DNA from: Streptomyces koelreuteriae
Lineage (GTDB): Bacteria; Actinomycetota; Actinomycetes; Streptomycetales; Streptomycetaceae
Assembly (NCBI RefSeq): GCF_018604545.1
Contig: NZ_CP075896.1
Coordinates: forward strand, 1,612,001-1,676,000
DNA length: 64,000 nt
Reading direction: 5' to 3'
The translations under genes and the position numbers were made by a program. Of this stretch, positions 16,095 to 24,909 are shown one piece after another. Positions within the stretch are counted from its first letter, which is position 1. Each line of letters opens with the position of its first letter. The notes below the pieces were generated by a model. That model had not been told where the DNA came from, searched no databases, and saw only the letters and a program-made list of their open reading frames with translations.

Positions 16095-18155
16095 CTACAC
16101 CGCTTCGTCCTGAAGCACCTTCACGTCCCAGGGCCCGAGCGGCACCGTGTCGCCGTACACGGTGTCCGAGAGCACGTCCCGCACGGCCACGGGCACCGGC
16201 ACGGACACCTCGTCCCACGACCAGTTGTGCAGGAAGCGCACGCGGCGGCCGTCCCGGGCGGTCGCCGAGGTGGCCGTGACACTCGGGTGGCCGGGGCGCC
16301 AGGCGGAGTCGGGGGCGTACCGGTCGAACAGGGCCCGGGCGAGGACCGGATCGGGCACGGTGCCGACGTAGGTGATGCGGCCGGTGCCGTGGCGGTGGGT
16401 GGTGATCGCGGGCCAGCGGCCGAAGTGCGGATGCGTGTACGCCGCCAGCGTCTCGGCGCCCTGTGGCCGCAGTCCGTCCGCCCAGTGCAGGGCGTGCGCG
16501 TCGGCCGGGAGGGGGAGGGAGTCCGTGCCGGTGACGGGCAGCGGGTCGCGCAGGTTGCTGAACTCGTCGTACGTCACCCCTGCGGCCTCGGCCAGGCGGC
16601 CCGGCTGGAGGTCGGTGCGGGCCCTGGCCTCGGTGTCGCCGTAGCCGGTGCGCGGACCGAGGACGAGATGGCCCCCGGCCTCGGCGTAGGCGCGGAGTCG
16701 GTCGAGGACCGAGTCGTCGGCGGCGTAGTAGCCGGGCACGACCAGGAGGGGCGGCAGGTCGGTGTCCGGGAGCTGCCCGGGATGCAGGACGCGTGCCTGG
16801 AGTCCGGCGTCGAAGGCACCGCGATAGAACGCGTCGAAGATCTTCTCGTACGACCTCCCGTCCGGGTTTCCGTCGGCGTCGGCCAGCGGCGGCTGGCCCT
16901 TGAGCGCCCACTTGCTGGGCCCGTCGTACAGGAAGGCGACGTCGGCGTCCGGGGTGAGGGCCGACACGAGGTCACCGGCCTTCTCCAACTCCGCGCCCAG
17001 TACGGCCAGTTCGCGATAGACGCGGCCGGGCCGGCCGTTGTGCGGGAGGATGCCGCCCCAGTAGGTCTCGGCGCCGAAGTGCAGGGTGTGCCAGTGCCAG
17101 TACTCGATCATCGAGGCGCCCCGGGAGATCAGCGCCCAGGCGGCCTGGCGCCACTGGCCGTCGTAGGCGGGGCGGTTGTCCCACGGCCCGCTGATGGCCT
17201 GCGCGTTGGTCTCGGTGACCAGGTAGGGCTCCTGGCGGGAGGAGTACATGCGGTCGGCGCTGCGGTAGAGCGCCCAGGTGCCGTTGGTCGTCCAGTGCTG
17301 CCCGTCGCCGTTGACGTCGGGCAGGGCGAGGGCGTCCTGCATCGTGTAGTAGGGGTTACCCGCGGTGACGTCGAGGCGCTCGGTGAGGCGGTCGTCCTCG
17401 ACGCCCTGGCGGTCGTAGGAGATGCAGGTCGTGACGAACTGGCCGGGGTGGGCGTACTCGCGCACGATCCCGGCCTGCCAGGCGATGAACTCGGTGGTGA
17501 GCCGGGCCTGGAAGCGCCGCCAGGCCAGGTCGTACTGCGGCTGGGCGTTGCCGTCCGGGGTCCACAGGTCGGCCCAGGTGGAGAGCCGGTGCGACCAGTA
17601 GACGAGGCCCCATTCGCGGTTGAGGGTCTCCACGTCGCCGTACCGCTCGCGCAGTTCGTCGGTGAAGCGCTGGAAGACGCCGTGGTTGTGGAAGAGGTGC
17701 AGGCCCGGTTCGTTGTCGACCTGGAAGCCGATGACGGCCGGGTGGTCGGCGTAGCGGCCGACGACCTTGCGGATGATCCGCTCGGCGTGGAAGCGGAACG
17801 CGGGGTGGGTGAAGTCGACCTCCTGGCGGGCGCCCCAGCCGTGGCGCTCGCCGGTGCGGGACTCGCCCGCGATCTCCGGGTACTGCCGGGCCAGCCACGG
17901 CGGCACCGCGTACGTCGGCGTCCCGAGGATCACCGAGATGCCCCGCTCGTGCGCGCCGTCCAGGACCGGCTGGAGCCAGTCGAGGTCGAAGCGGCCGTTC
18001 TCGGGCTCCCAGGTGGACCACACCGACTCGCCGACGCGGATCACCGTGAAACGGGCCTCGGCCATCAGGTCGAGGTCGTCCTTGAGGCGCTCGTACGGCT
18101 GGTACTCGTGGTAGTAGGCGGCACCGAACAGGACGCGCCGGGGCAGCTCGAACAT
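16095..18155 (-). CDS. beta-galactosidase, GH42
   Basis: Glycoside hydrolase family 42 enzyme, 686 residues, intracellular (no signal peptide). The N-terminal TIM barrel has the acid/base Glu149 in QVDNEPGLH and the nucleophile Glu315 in VTETNAQ; a trimerisation and a small C-terminal beta domain follow, as usual. The start MFELPRRVLFGAAYYHEYQP is typical. It is the last gene of the operon (binding protein, two permeases, hydrolase) and presumably cleaves imported galacto-oligosaccharides from plant or other galactans. The neighbouring permease gene lies 29 bp upstream. Confidence 0.92.
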   Translation of the reverse strand: MFELPRRVLFGAAYYHEYQPYERLKDDLDLMAEARFTVIRVGESVWSTWEPENGRFDLDWLQPVLDGAHERGISVILGTPTYAVPPWLARQYPEIAGESRTGERHGWGARQEVDFTHPAFRFHAERIIRKVVGRYADHPAVIGFQVDNEPGLHLFHNHGVFQRFTDELRERYGDVETLNREWGLVYWSHRLSTWADLWTPDGNAQPQYDLAWRRFQARLTTEFIAWQAGIVREYAHPGQFVTTCISYDRQGVEDDRLTERLDVTAGNPYYTMQDALALPDVNGDGQHWTTNGTWALYRSADRMYSSRQEPYLVTETNAQAISGPWDNRPAYDGQWRQAAWALISRGASMIEYWHWHTLHFGAETYWGGILPHNGRPGRVYRELAVLGAELEKAGDLVSALTPDADVAFLYDGPSKWALKGQPPLADADGNPDGRSYEKIFDAFYRGAFDAGLQARVLHPGQLPDTDLPPLLVVPGYYAADDSVLDRLRAYAEAGGHLVLGPRTGYGDTEARARTDLQPGRLAEAAGVTYDEFSNLRDPLPVTGTDSLPLPADAHALHWADGLRPQGAETLAAYTHPHFGRWPAITTHRHGTGRITYVGTVPDPVLARALFDRYAPDSAWRPGHPSVTATSATARDGRRVRFLHNWSWDEVSVPVPVAVRDVLSDTVYGDTVPLGPWDVKVLQDEAV

Positions 18156-18184
18156 GCTTCTCCTTCAAGTGAGTTGGCGGGAGG

Positions 18185-19003
18185 TCAGCCCTTGACCGCG
18201 CCCGTGGACAGGCCTTCGAGGAGCTGTTTGCGCAGCAGCACGAAGAGGGCGACGGCGGGCAGGACGGCGAGGACGGCTCCGGCGAGCACGAGGTCGTACT
18301 GCCGTTGCTCCGACACGAACAGGGTCTGCAGGCCCAGCGGCAGGGTGTACTGGGAGCTGTCGGAGACCAGCACCAGCGGCCACAGGAAGCTGTTGTAGCT
18401 CTGCAGGAACTGCCAGACGGCCAGGGCGCCCAGCGAGGGCCGCAGCAGCGGCAGCACGATGGTGCGGAAGATGCCGAACTCGCTCGCCCCGTCGATCCGG
18501 GCGGCCTCCAGCACCGAGTCCGGGATCGACTGCACGATGTACTGCTGCATCATGAAGATCCCGAACGCGGGCGCCACCCACGGCACGATCAGCGCGAACC
18601 ACGGGCTGCCGAGCCCGGTCTTCACGAGGATCACGAACAGCGGCACGAGGATCACCGCGAACGGTATCGACAGCGAGCTGAACATGACGTTGAACAGCAG
18701 CCGCTTCCCGGCGAAGCGGAACTTGGCGAAGCCGTAGCCGGCGAGCGCACAGACGAAGACGGACACGGTGGTGGCGACGACGGCGACCACGGTGCTCATC
18801 AGGAACCAGCGGCCGAAGGGCTGCTCGGTGAGCAGGGTGCGGTAGTTGTCCAGGGTGAAGGGGTCGGGGACGAGTTCCGGCGGGTAGCCGAAGATCTCGC
18901 CGCGCGGCTTGAACGAGCCGCTCAGCGCCCACAGCAGCGGCGCGAGAAAGCCCAGGAACAGCAGGACCAGGACGCCGTAGAGGGGCAGTCGGGCGCGTGT
19001 CAT
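18185..19003 (-). CDS. carbohydrate ABC transporter permease (MalG type)
   Basis: Inner-membrane permease, 272 residues from ATG 19003, which overlaps the stop of the MalF-type gene by four bases. About six membrane helices are visible, and the EAA loop reads EAARIDGASEFGIFRTIVLP. With the MalF-type subunit it forms the channel of a CUT1 oligosaccharide importer. No ATPase gene is present, which is normal in Streptomyces because MsiK is shared by CUT1 systems. Confidence 0.92.
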   Translation of the reverse strand: MTRARLPLYGVLVLLFLGFLAPLLWALSGSFKPRGEIFGYPPELVPDPFTLDNYRTLLTEQPFGRWFLMSTVVAVVATTVSVFVCALAGYGFAKFRFAGKRLLFNVMFSSLSIPFAVILVPLFVILVKTGLGSPWFALIVPWVAPAFGIFMMQQYIVQSIPDSVLEAARIDGASEFGIFRTIVLPLLRPSLGALAVWQFLQSYNSFLWPLVLVSDSSQYTLPLGLQTLFVSEQRQYDLVLAGAVLAVLPAVALFVLLRKQLLEGLSTGAVKG

Positions 19004-19941
19004 GAGGTGGCCCTCCCGATGCCGAGGAGACGGTTGCAGAGCCGGCTGAGACCGAAGACGAGGACGAAGAGGACGACCGCGGCGGCCGCCGCGTAGCCGA
19101 ACTGCTGGCGTTGGAAGGCGGCCCGGTAGATGAACATGGTCACCGAGAGGGTCGACTCGGCCGGTCCGCCGCCGGTCAGCAGATACGGCTCCTCGAAGAT
19201 CTGCGCCGCGCAGATGAAGGACGTGACGACGACGAACGCCGTCACGGGCTTCAGCGCCGGCAGGGTGACGGTGGTGAAGGTGCGCAGCCGCCCGGCCCCG
19301 TCGATCGCGGCGGCCTCGTACAGCTCCCTGGGCACGTTCTGGAGCCCGGCGAGGAAGAAGACGGTGAGGTAGCCGGTCCAGCGCCACAGCATGACCAGGG
19401 CGATGCTCACCCTGGCGAGGGTCGGGTCGCCGAGCCAGTCGACACCGCCGGTGCCGAACAGTGCTTTCAGCACCGCGTTCGCCAGCCCGAACTGCCGGTC
19501 GAAGATCAGGCCGAAGACCAGGGCGACGAGGATCGGTGAGACGACGATCGGCACGAAGTAGGCGGTCCGCCACAGGTCACGTGCCCTGAGCCCCTTGGCG
19601 TTGAGCGCCTGGGCGATCAGCAGCGCGAGCGGCACGATCACACAGACCGCGACCAGCACGAAGACGGCGGTGTTCCCGAGGGCCCGGTGGAAGCTGATGT
19701 CGGTGGCGAGCAGCCGGTAGTTGCGCAGCCCCACCCACTGCGGGGTGCCGAGCCCCACCCACTCGGTGAGACTCAGCCACAGCGAGACCCCGACCGGGAT
19801 CAGCATGAACAGGACGTAGAGGAGATAGAAGGGGGAGATGAAGAGGTAGGGCGCCCAGGATCCGCGGGGGCGGTGCGCGGTGCGGTCCGGGTCGCTGTGC
19901 CGGTGCGTGAGGCCGGACGGTCCGGTGACGGTGGTGGTCAT
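19000..19941 (-). CDS. carbohydrate ABC transporter permease (MalF type)
   Basis: CUT1 permease, 313 residues. A charged N terminus precedes about six transmembrane helices, and the docking loop is EAAAIDGAGRLRTFTTVTLP. It starts at ATG 19941, 12 bp after the binding-protein gene, and overlaps the MalG-type gene, so the four genes are one transcript. The predicted substrate is a galactoside, judged from the GH42 enzyme in the operon. Confidence 0.92.
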   Translation of the reverse strand: MTTTVTGPSGLTHRHSDPDRTAHRPRGSWAPYLFISPFYLLYVLFMLIPVGVSLWLSLTEWVGLGTPQWVGLRNYRLLATDISFHRALGNTAVFVLVAVCVIVPLALLIAQALNAKGLRARDLWRTAYFVPIVVSPILVALVFGLIFDRQFGLANAVLKALFGTGGVDWLGDPTLARVSIALVMLWRWTGYLTVFFLAGLQNVPRELYEAAAIDGAGRLRTFTTVTLPALKPVTAFVVVTSFICAAQIFEEPYLLTGGGPAESTLSVTMFIYRAAFQRQQFGYAAAAAVVLFVLVFGLSRLCNRLLGIGRATS

Positions 19942-19953
19942 GTCGTCGTCCTC

Positions 19954-21303
19954 CTAACGTCCGGCCTGGTCACGAAAATCCGCCGCGGTCTGCTTCAGGG
20001 CCTGCCGAGGGGTCAGGCTGCCGCGATAGGCGCGCAACAGGTTGCCCGCGAGGACGTCGTAGAGGATCGACTGGTCCGGACTCTGATGGAACGCCGGCAC
20101 GTCCGGCAGCAGCGAGCGGTAGAGCCCGAACAGCCGCTGCCCGCCGCAGAACTCGTCCTTGTAGGCCCCCAGGCGCGGATCCTCGTACACGGAGCGCCGC
20201 GTGGGCAGATACCCGGTCTCGGTGAACCGCCGCACCTGGCCGTCGTGAGTGAGCCAGGTCTTGAAGAGGAACTCCGTGGCGGCCCGGGTGTTGGCCTTGT
20301 CCTTGATGACGCCGAAGCCGGTCCCGCCGAGCGCGGCGGTCACTCCCCCGCCTCCGGCAAAGGGCGGCAGCGCCCGCACCCGCCACTTCCCCTTCTGCTC
20401 GGGCACGTTGGACAACAGGCCGTAGTTCTTGTACCAGATCGCCATGGGCAGACCGATGACCCGGCCGCTCTTCAGCGCGGTCTGCATGGCGGCCCCGTAG
20501 TAGTCGGCGACATCGATGACGAACCCGCTGCGCAGCCCCTCGCAGAGGAACCGCAGCACCTCCTCGGCCTCCGGCGAGTCCAGCCGCAGCGTCCCGTCCG
20601 CGTCGAAGAACGCGCCGCCGCGCTGGTAGAGCAGCATCTGGAAGGACTGCACGACCTGGCCCGGGTCGCTGCCCACCGTGGAGACGACGCACATCGACGC
20701 GTTGTGGTCCCGGTACACCCGGGCACCGGCCTCGGCGAACTCCTCCCAGGTCTGGTCGCCTCGCAGGAGCCCGTACGCGTCGAAGAGGTCCTCGCGGTGG
20801 AAGTAGACGACCATCGGGGTGTCCGAGTCGAACGCGTAGACCCGGCCGTCCCTGCTGAAGGGGGCGGTACGGGCGGGCAGCAGATCGTCCTTCAGGCCGG
20901 GCACGGCCTCTATGTCGGGCGTGAAGTCGTGCAGCAGCCGCTCGGCGATGTCGCCGCGCAGCATGCGCGGGAAGCTACCGATCTCGAAGCCCACCATGTC
21001 GGGTGTGCCGCGCCCGGCGACGGCCTGCGCGAGCAGTTTGGTGACGATGTCCGGAGGCCCGGAGCGGGTGACCTTCAGGTGGTAGCGGAAGTCGGTGGCC
21101 CGGTCGGCCGCCGGGACGCCCTTCACGAAGAACGCCTCGTAGCCCGGGTCGTGGGTCCACAGGGACAGGGTGACGTCGCCGGAAGTGCGGGGCGTCGTAT
21201 CGCCCTGTCCGCAGGCGGAGAGCGCGGCGGCCGTACCGAGGCCGAGCGCTCCGCGCAGCAGGGCGCGGCGGGTCGGAGGGGCAGGGGGCTCTGAGGTCTT
21301 CAA
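19954..21303 (-). CDS. extracellular sugar-binding lipoprotein of the galactoside ABC importer
   Basis: CUT1-type solute-binding protein, 449 residues. The N terminus combines a twin-arginine motif (TRRALLRG) with lipobox LSAC (Cys31), so it may be a Tat-exported lipoprotein. The start is TTG 21303 with a GAGGG ribosome site seven bases upstream; no better start is available because an IS607 element begins within about 40 bp. Typical features are TLSLWTHDPGYEAFF and a long central domain. It heads the operon encoding two permeases and GH42, but its own promoter region appears displaced by the insertion. Confidence 0.9.
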   Translation of the reverse strand: MKTSEPPAPPTRRALLRGALGLGTAAALSACGQGDTTPRTSGDVTLSLWTHDPGYEAFFVKGVPAADRATDFRYHLKVTRSGPPDIVTKLLAQAVAGRGTPDMVGFEIGSFPRMLRGDIAERLLHDFTPDIEAVPGLKDDLLPARTAPFSRDGRVYAFDSDTPMVVYFHREDLFDAYGLLRGDQTWEEFAEAGARVYRDHNASMCVVSTVGSDPGQVVQSFQMLLYQRGGAFFDADGTLRLDSPEAEEVLRFLCEGLRSGFVIDVADYYGAAMQTALKSGRVIGLPMAIWYKNYGLLSNVPEQKGKWRVRALPPFAGGGGVTAALGGTGFGVIKDKANTRAATEFLFKTWLTHDGQVRRFTETGYLPTRRSVYEDPRLGAYKDEFCGGQRLFGLYRSLLPDVPAFHQSPDQSILYDVLAGNLLRAYRGSLTPRQALKQTAADFRDQAGR

Positions 21304-21343
21304 CTGCCGGCCCTCGCTGTCAGATAAGTGAGCGTAACCATGT

Positions 21344-21943
21344 ATGAGTGAGTGTCGTTGTCAGAGCGTGAATCTCACGGAATGGGCCAAGACGCAGGGC
21401 GTGCATCCGCAGACCGCGTATCGCTGGTTCCGTGAGGGGACGCTGCCGGTACCGGCTCAGCGGGTAGGACCGCGCACGATCCTCGTGAACGCGGGGGCCA
21501 ACGCCGCGCCCGAGGCATTTGCCAGGCTGGGTCTGTATGCCCGCGTCTCCTCGCACGATCAGAAGGACGATCTGGAGCGCCAGGTCGCCCGGCTGGCCCG
21601 GTGGGCTGCCGCCGCGGGTCACCGGGTGGTGCGGGTGGAGTCCGAAATCGCCTCCGGCATTCGCGGATCCCGTCCCAAGGCCAGGCGGCTGCTTGCCGAT
21701 CCGGCCGTGCAGGCTCTGGTGGTGGAGCACAAGGACCGCCTTGGCCGCATGAACGTCGAGTTGGTCGAGGCCGCCCTGTCCGCGACGGGGCGCCGCCTGG
21801 TTGTGCTAGACGACGGCGAGGTCGAGGACGACCTGGTGCCGGATATGGCGGAGGTGCTGACCTCGTTCTGTGCCCGCCTGTACGGGCACCGGTCGGCGAA
21901 GAACCGTGCCCGCAAGGCGCTTCACGCTGCCGAGCATGGCTGA
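21344..21943 (+). CDS. tnpA: IS607 serine recombinase TnpA
   Basis: Transposase of the IS607 family, 199 residues. An N-terminal MerR-like helix-turn-helix (LTEWAKTQGVHPQTAYRWFR, about 10-29) precedes a resolvase catalytic domain with the expected active-site serine in YARVSSHDQ (Ser69) and RLGRMNVELVE further on. A C-terminal basic helix (RSAKNRARKAL) ends the protein. It overlaps tnpB by eight bases. All expected catalytic elements look intact. Confidence 0.92.
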   Translation: MSECRCQSVNLTEWAKTQGVHPQTAYRWFREGTLPVPAQRVGPRTILVNAGANAAPEAFARLGLYARVSSHDQKDDLERQVARLARWAAAAGHRVVRVESEIASGIRGSRPKARRLLADPAVQALVVEHKDRLGRMNVELVEAALSATGRRLVVLDDGEVEDDLVPDMAEVLTSFCARLYGHRSAKNRARKALHAAEHG

Positions 21944-23579
21944 CCAGCGCAGGCCGCTGCGGCAGATTGCCCGGCCGTTCGTCGCCGACGGCCCGACGGG
22001 CGTCAGCATCCGCGACCGACTCAAGCAACTGACGGCCGACGACGAGAAGGTGTTGCGCCTGGTCGGCGCGCACCTGGGCATGCTGGCCTCGCGTGATCTG
22101 GCCCGCAGGTGCCGTGACGGCCTGGAGCACTCCACCGACACGTGGGCCGGGCGCAAACGCGACCTGACGGCGTTGTCGTCCTCCCGCTGGGCCGGTTCGA
22201 TCACGGCCAGCACACACGACCAGTGGGGTCTGTCCCGGCGTGCGCAGCACGCGCACCAGCAATCCCTGGATGCCGGTATACGCATGATCCGCTACCGGCT
22301 GTCCCTGCCCGTCGGCCAGAAGGGCAGCCGGGGCAAGCCCGGCGGCTACCGGTCCTCGCACGAGTGGTTCAACAAATCCCGGCGCCTGGCGATCCTCGAA
22401 GAGCGCTACGAGCAGATCAGGGCCGAACGCGACGCCGGACGGGTGTCGATCACACGCGGGGGCCGGCGACTGCTGGGCACCCGTCACAACCTCACCGCCG
22501 CGAACCTGACCGAGGCGCAGTGGCGGGCACAGTGGGAGGCGGCGCGGTGGTTCCTGACCGCCGACGGCGAGTCCGGTAAAAGGTTCGGGAACGAGACGAT
22601 CCGCGTCAGCGCCGACGGCGAGATCAGCATCAAGCTGCCCGCCCCCCTCGCCGAGCACGCAAACACCAAGCATGGTCGGTACGTGCTGGCCGCGAAGGTC
22701 ACCTTCTGGCACCGGGGCGACGAATGGCGAGACCGGATCCAAGCGAACCGGGCTGTGGCCTACCGCATCCACCTGGACACGGCCCGGGGCCGCTGGTATC
22801 TCGACGCCTCCTGGACCCGCAAAGATTTCCCCGTCGTGCCACTGGCCACGCTGCGCGCTCACGGAGTGATTGCCGTGGACACCAACGCCGACCACCTCGC
22901 TGCATGGCGCCTCGACGAACACGGCAACCCCAGCGGCACGCCCCGCCGCTTCAACTACCAGCTCAGCGGCAGCGCTTCGCACCGCGACGCCCAGCTCCGC
23001 CACGCCCTCACCCGCCTCCTGCACTGGGCCAAACAGACCGGCGTCAAGGCCGTCGCGATCGAAGACCTCGACTTCACCGACTCCACCACACGCGAGAAAC
23101 ACGGCCGCCGTAAGCGCTTCAGGCAGCTCATCTCCGGCATCCCCACCGGCCGACTGCGCGCACGACTGCTGTCCATGTGCGCGGAAGCCGGCATCGGCGT
23201 GATCGCCGTCGACCCCGCCTACACCAGCCTCTGGGGCGCCCAGCACTGGCAAGCTCCCCTCACCAGCAACACCCACAAGACCAGCCGACACGCCGCCGCT
23301 TCGGTGGCCATCGGCAGGCGCGCCCTCGGACACCGGATCAGGCGACGGACGACACCGCCCCGTGCACACCAGAGAGATGTGCACGGGCATCGGACCGCCC
23401 AGGCCCGACCCGGCGACCGAGAAAGCGAGGAAAACCGCCCCCGCGCCCCCGGACCACGGACACGATCCGTTCGCGCCGGACGCGGAGCGAACGCGGTGAA
23501 CCAGAACACCCAAGACCGTTCGGGGTGTTCGGCTGAGCATGGGGTCTGGCAACAGAACTCACTCCCACTCAGTCTCTAG
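21936..23579 (+). CDS. tnpB: TnpB-type RNA-guided nuclease-like protein of IS607
   Basis: TnpB-family protein, 547 residues from ATG 21936 inside the tnpA end. RuvC-I Asp315 is in GVIAVDTNADH and RuvC-II Glu376 in VAIEDLDF. The segment aligning with RuvC-III reads SRHAAASVAIGRR, with Ala453 where an Asp would be expected, and the usual CxxC zinc-finger pairs are absent (the region reads VDPAYTSLWGAQHW). About 80 low-complexity basic residues follow. TnpB proteins are known omega-RNA-guided nucleases that help retain the element. Whether this one can cut is uncertain, because relatives in actinobacteria vary here. Confidence 0.85.
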   Translation: MADQRRPLRQIARPFVADGPTGVSIRDRLKQLTADDEKVLRLVGAHLGMLASRDLARRCRDGLEHSTDTWAGRKRDLTALSSSRWAGSITASTHDQWGLSRRAQHAHQQSLDAGIRMIRYRLSLPVGQKGSRGKPGGYRSSHEWFNKSRRLAILEERYEQIRAERDAGRVSITRGGRRLLGTRHNLTAANLTEAQWRAQWEAARWFLTADGESGKRFGNETIRVSADGEISIKLPAPLAEHANTKHGRYVLAAKVTFWHRGDEWRDRIQANRAVAYRIHLDTARGRWYLDASWTRKDFPVVPLATLRAHGVIAVDTNADHLAAWRLDEHGNPSGTPRRFNYQLSGSASHRDAQLRHALTRLLHWAKQTGVKAVAIEDLDFTDSTTREKHGRRKRFRQLISGIPTGRLRARLLSMCAEAGIGVIAVDPAYTSLWGAQHWQAPLTSNTHKTSRHAAASVAIGRRALGHRIRRRTTPPRAHQRDVHGHRTAQARPGDRESEENRPRAPGPRTRSVRAGRGANAVNQNTQDRSGCSAEHGVWQQNSLPLSL

Positions 23580-23591
23580 GAACGGTGTACA

Positions 23592-23609
23592 CACGTGACT
23601 CCTCACGTG
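23592..23609. terminator. short perfect hairpin after lacI / beside the IS607 right end
   Basis: A perfect inverted repeat, CACGTGA - CTCC - TCACGTG, with seven-base arms and a four-base loop. It lies seven bases past the lacI stop (minus strand) and 13 bases past the tnpB stop. It could terminate lacI, belong to the IS607 right end, or be an operator; the sequence does not decide. Confidence 0.4.
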
Positions 23610-23615
23610 GTGCGG

Positions 23616-24674
23616 CTACGGGTGGGGGTGCGCGAGGCCCGGGTCCCGAACCGGGCCGGTGGAGGCCCGCACGGTCAACTCGACCGCCTGGTCGGCGGGT
23701 TCGGCCGGTGCGGGGCGGCCCTCGATCAGGGCGATGAGTACGTCGACGGCGCGGTCGGCGACGGCGGCGAAGTTCTGCCGGACGGTGGTCAGCGGCGGGG
23801 AGAGATAGGCGGCGGCGGGTATGTCGTCGTAGCCGACGACGCTCACGTCACCGGGGACGGCGCGGCCCGCGTCGGCGAACGCGCGCAGGGCGCCGATGGC
23901 CATGTCGTCGTTGGCGGCGAACACGGCCGTGACATCGGAGAGCCGGGCGAGCTGCCGTCCGGCGGCGTACCCGGAGGCCGGGCTCCAGTCGCCGGGTGAC
24001 GGCAGGGGCGGTTCGGGCGCGCCGGCGGCGGCGAGGGCCTCGCGCCAGCCGCGCAGCCGGTCCCGGGCGGCCCACCAGTCCTGCGGTCCTGGCAGGTGCC
24101 AGACGGTGCGGTGGCCCAGGGACAGCAGATACTCGGTGGCGAGCCGGGCGGCCGTGACGCCGTCGCCGCCGACCACGGCACAGGTGCCCTGGGCGAGTTC
24201 CACGCCCTCGCCGACGCTGACCACCGGCACATCGGCGCTGAGCCGGAGCGGCACGCCGTCGTCGATGGGCTCGGACAGCACGATCCCGTCCACGCCCTGC
24301 TCCAGCAGCGCGTCCACGGCGACCGAGACCTTCTGCCCCTCCAGGGTGCTGGCCAGGGCGACGGAATACCCGGCGCGCTGCATCGCCCGCTCCAGGGCGA
24401 TGAGCAGGGTCGAGGGGCCGTAGAGCGAACTGCCCAGCGAGACCACGCCGATCCGCCGGTAGCGGCCGAGGAGCAGGGCCCGGGCCGCGGTGTTGGGACG
24501 GTAGTCCAGTTCGCGGATGGCCCTCAGCACGCGATCGCGCACCTCCGGGCTGACATGCGGCTCGCCGTTGACGACCCGGGAGACGGTCTTCTGCGACACC
24601 CCGGCGGCCCGTGCGACCTCGGTCATGCCGGGACCACGACGGCGACGGCCGTCGGCGGCTCCACTCGTCGTCAT
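23616..24674 (-). CDS. LacI-family transcriptional regulator
   Basis: LacI/GalR repressor, 352 residues. The helix-turn-helix is clear (MTEVARAAGVSQKTVSRVVN, residues 17-36), followed by the hinge helix YRPNTAARALLLG and a periplasmic-binding-like effector domain. Two perfect palindromes typical of LacI operators lie 30 and 74 bp upstream of its start. It is oriented with the galactoside ABC/GH42 genes beyond the IS607 element, which suggests it controls that operon. It also lies divergent from the GH84 gene, an alternative or additional target. Confidence 0.9.
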   Translation of the reverse strand: MTTSGAADGRRRRGPGMTEVARAAGVSQKTVSRVVNGEPHVSPEVRDRVLRAIRELDYRPNTAARALLLGRYRRIGVVSLGSSLYGPSTLLIALERAMQRAGYSVALASTLEGQKVSVAVDALLEQGVDGIVLSEPIDDGVPLRLSADVPVVSVGEGVELAQGTCAVVGGDGVTAARLATEYLLSLGHRTVWHLPGPQDWWAARDRLRGWREALAAAGAPEPPLPSPGDWSPASGYAAGRQLARLSDVTAVFAANDDMAIGALRAFADAGRAVPGDVSVVGYDDIPAAAYLSPPLTTVRQNFAAVADRAVDVLIALIEGRPAPAEPADQAVELTVRASTGPVRDPGLAHPHP

Positions 24675-24703
24675 GAGGGCTCCCAGGAGGTGGCACGGGC
24701 ATG

Positions 24704-24715
24704 GACTACGTAGTC
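24704..24715. promoter_or_regulatory. LacI-type operator 1
   Basis: Perfect 12-bp palindrome GACTACGTAGTC with the central CpG typical of LacI/GalR operators, 30 bp upstream of the lacI start. An identical copy lies 44 bp away, about four helical turns, so cooperative binding is possible. Confidence 0.7.
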
Positions 24716-24747
24716 AATCGCGGCATCAAGGCAGAAAGAGCTTGCTT

Positions 24748-24759
24748 GACTACGTAGTC
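24748..24759. promoter_or_regulatory. LacI-type operator 2
   Basis: Second exact copy of GACTACGTAGTC in the lacI/GH84 intergenic region, 150 bp upstream of the GH84 start. Two identical palindromes in one 235-bp gap are very unlikely by chance and support autoregulation by the adjacent LacI protein. Confidence 0.7.
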
Positions 24760-24909
24760 ACGCCAGTGTGGGAGCAAGGGCGGGCGGCGTCAATGCTCCG
24801 GACGGAGCCGATCTCCGACACCCCATTGATTGCTTGATTCAGCATCTCTAGCATCACTCGGTGGCTCCATTCACCTCTCCCTTCATCCCTCTCCCGGGAA
24901 GGAGAATCC

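Larger units (their letters stand above)
21320..23585 (+). mobile_element. IS607-family insertion sequence (tnpA-tnpB)
   Basis: An IS607-type element with a serine recombinase gene overlapping a TnpB gene. The ends are approximate: the left end lies between the binding-protein start (21303) and the tnpA start (21344), and the right end between the tnpB stop (23579) and the lacI stop (23616). IS607 elements make no target duplication and no terminal inverted repeats, so the junctions cannot be fixed by eye. ACTCACTC appears near the right end and, inverted, near the left end. The 3' part of tnpB and the right end are where the omega RNA of such elements is normally encoded. The element separates lacI from the galactoside operon. 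Confidence 0.8.

Noticed and set aside
21375..23552. 725-codon antisense frame across the IS607 element
   Set aside because: Shadow of tnpA/tnpB, whose motifs are clear on the plus strand.
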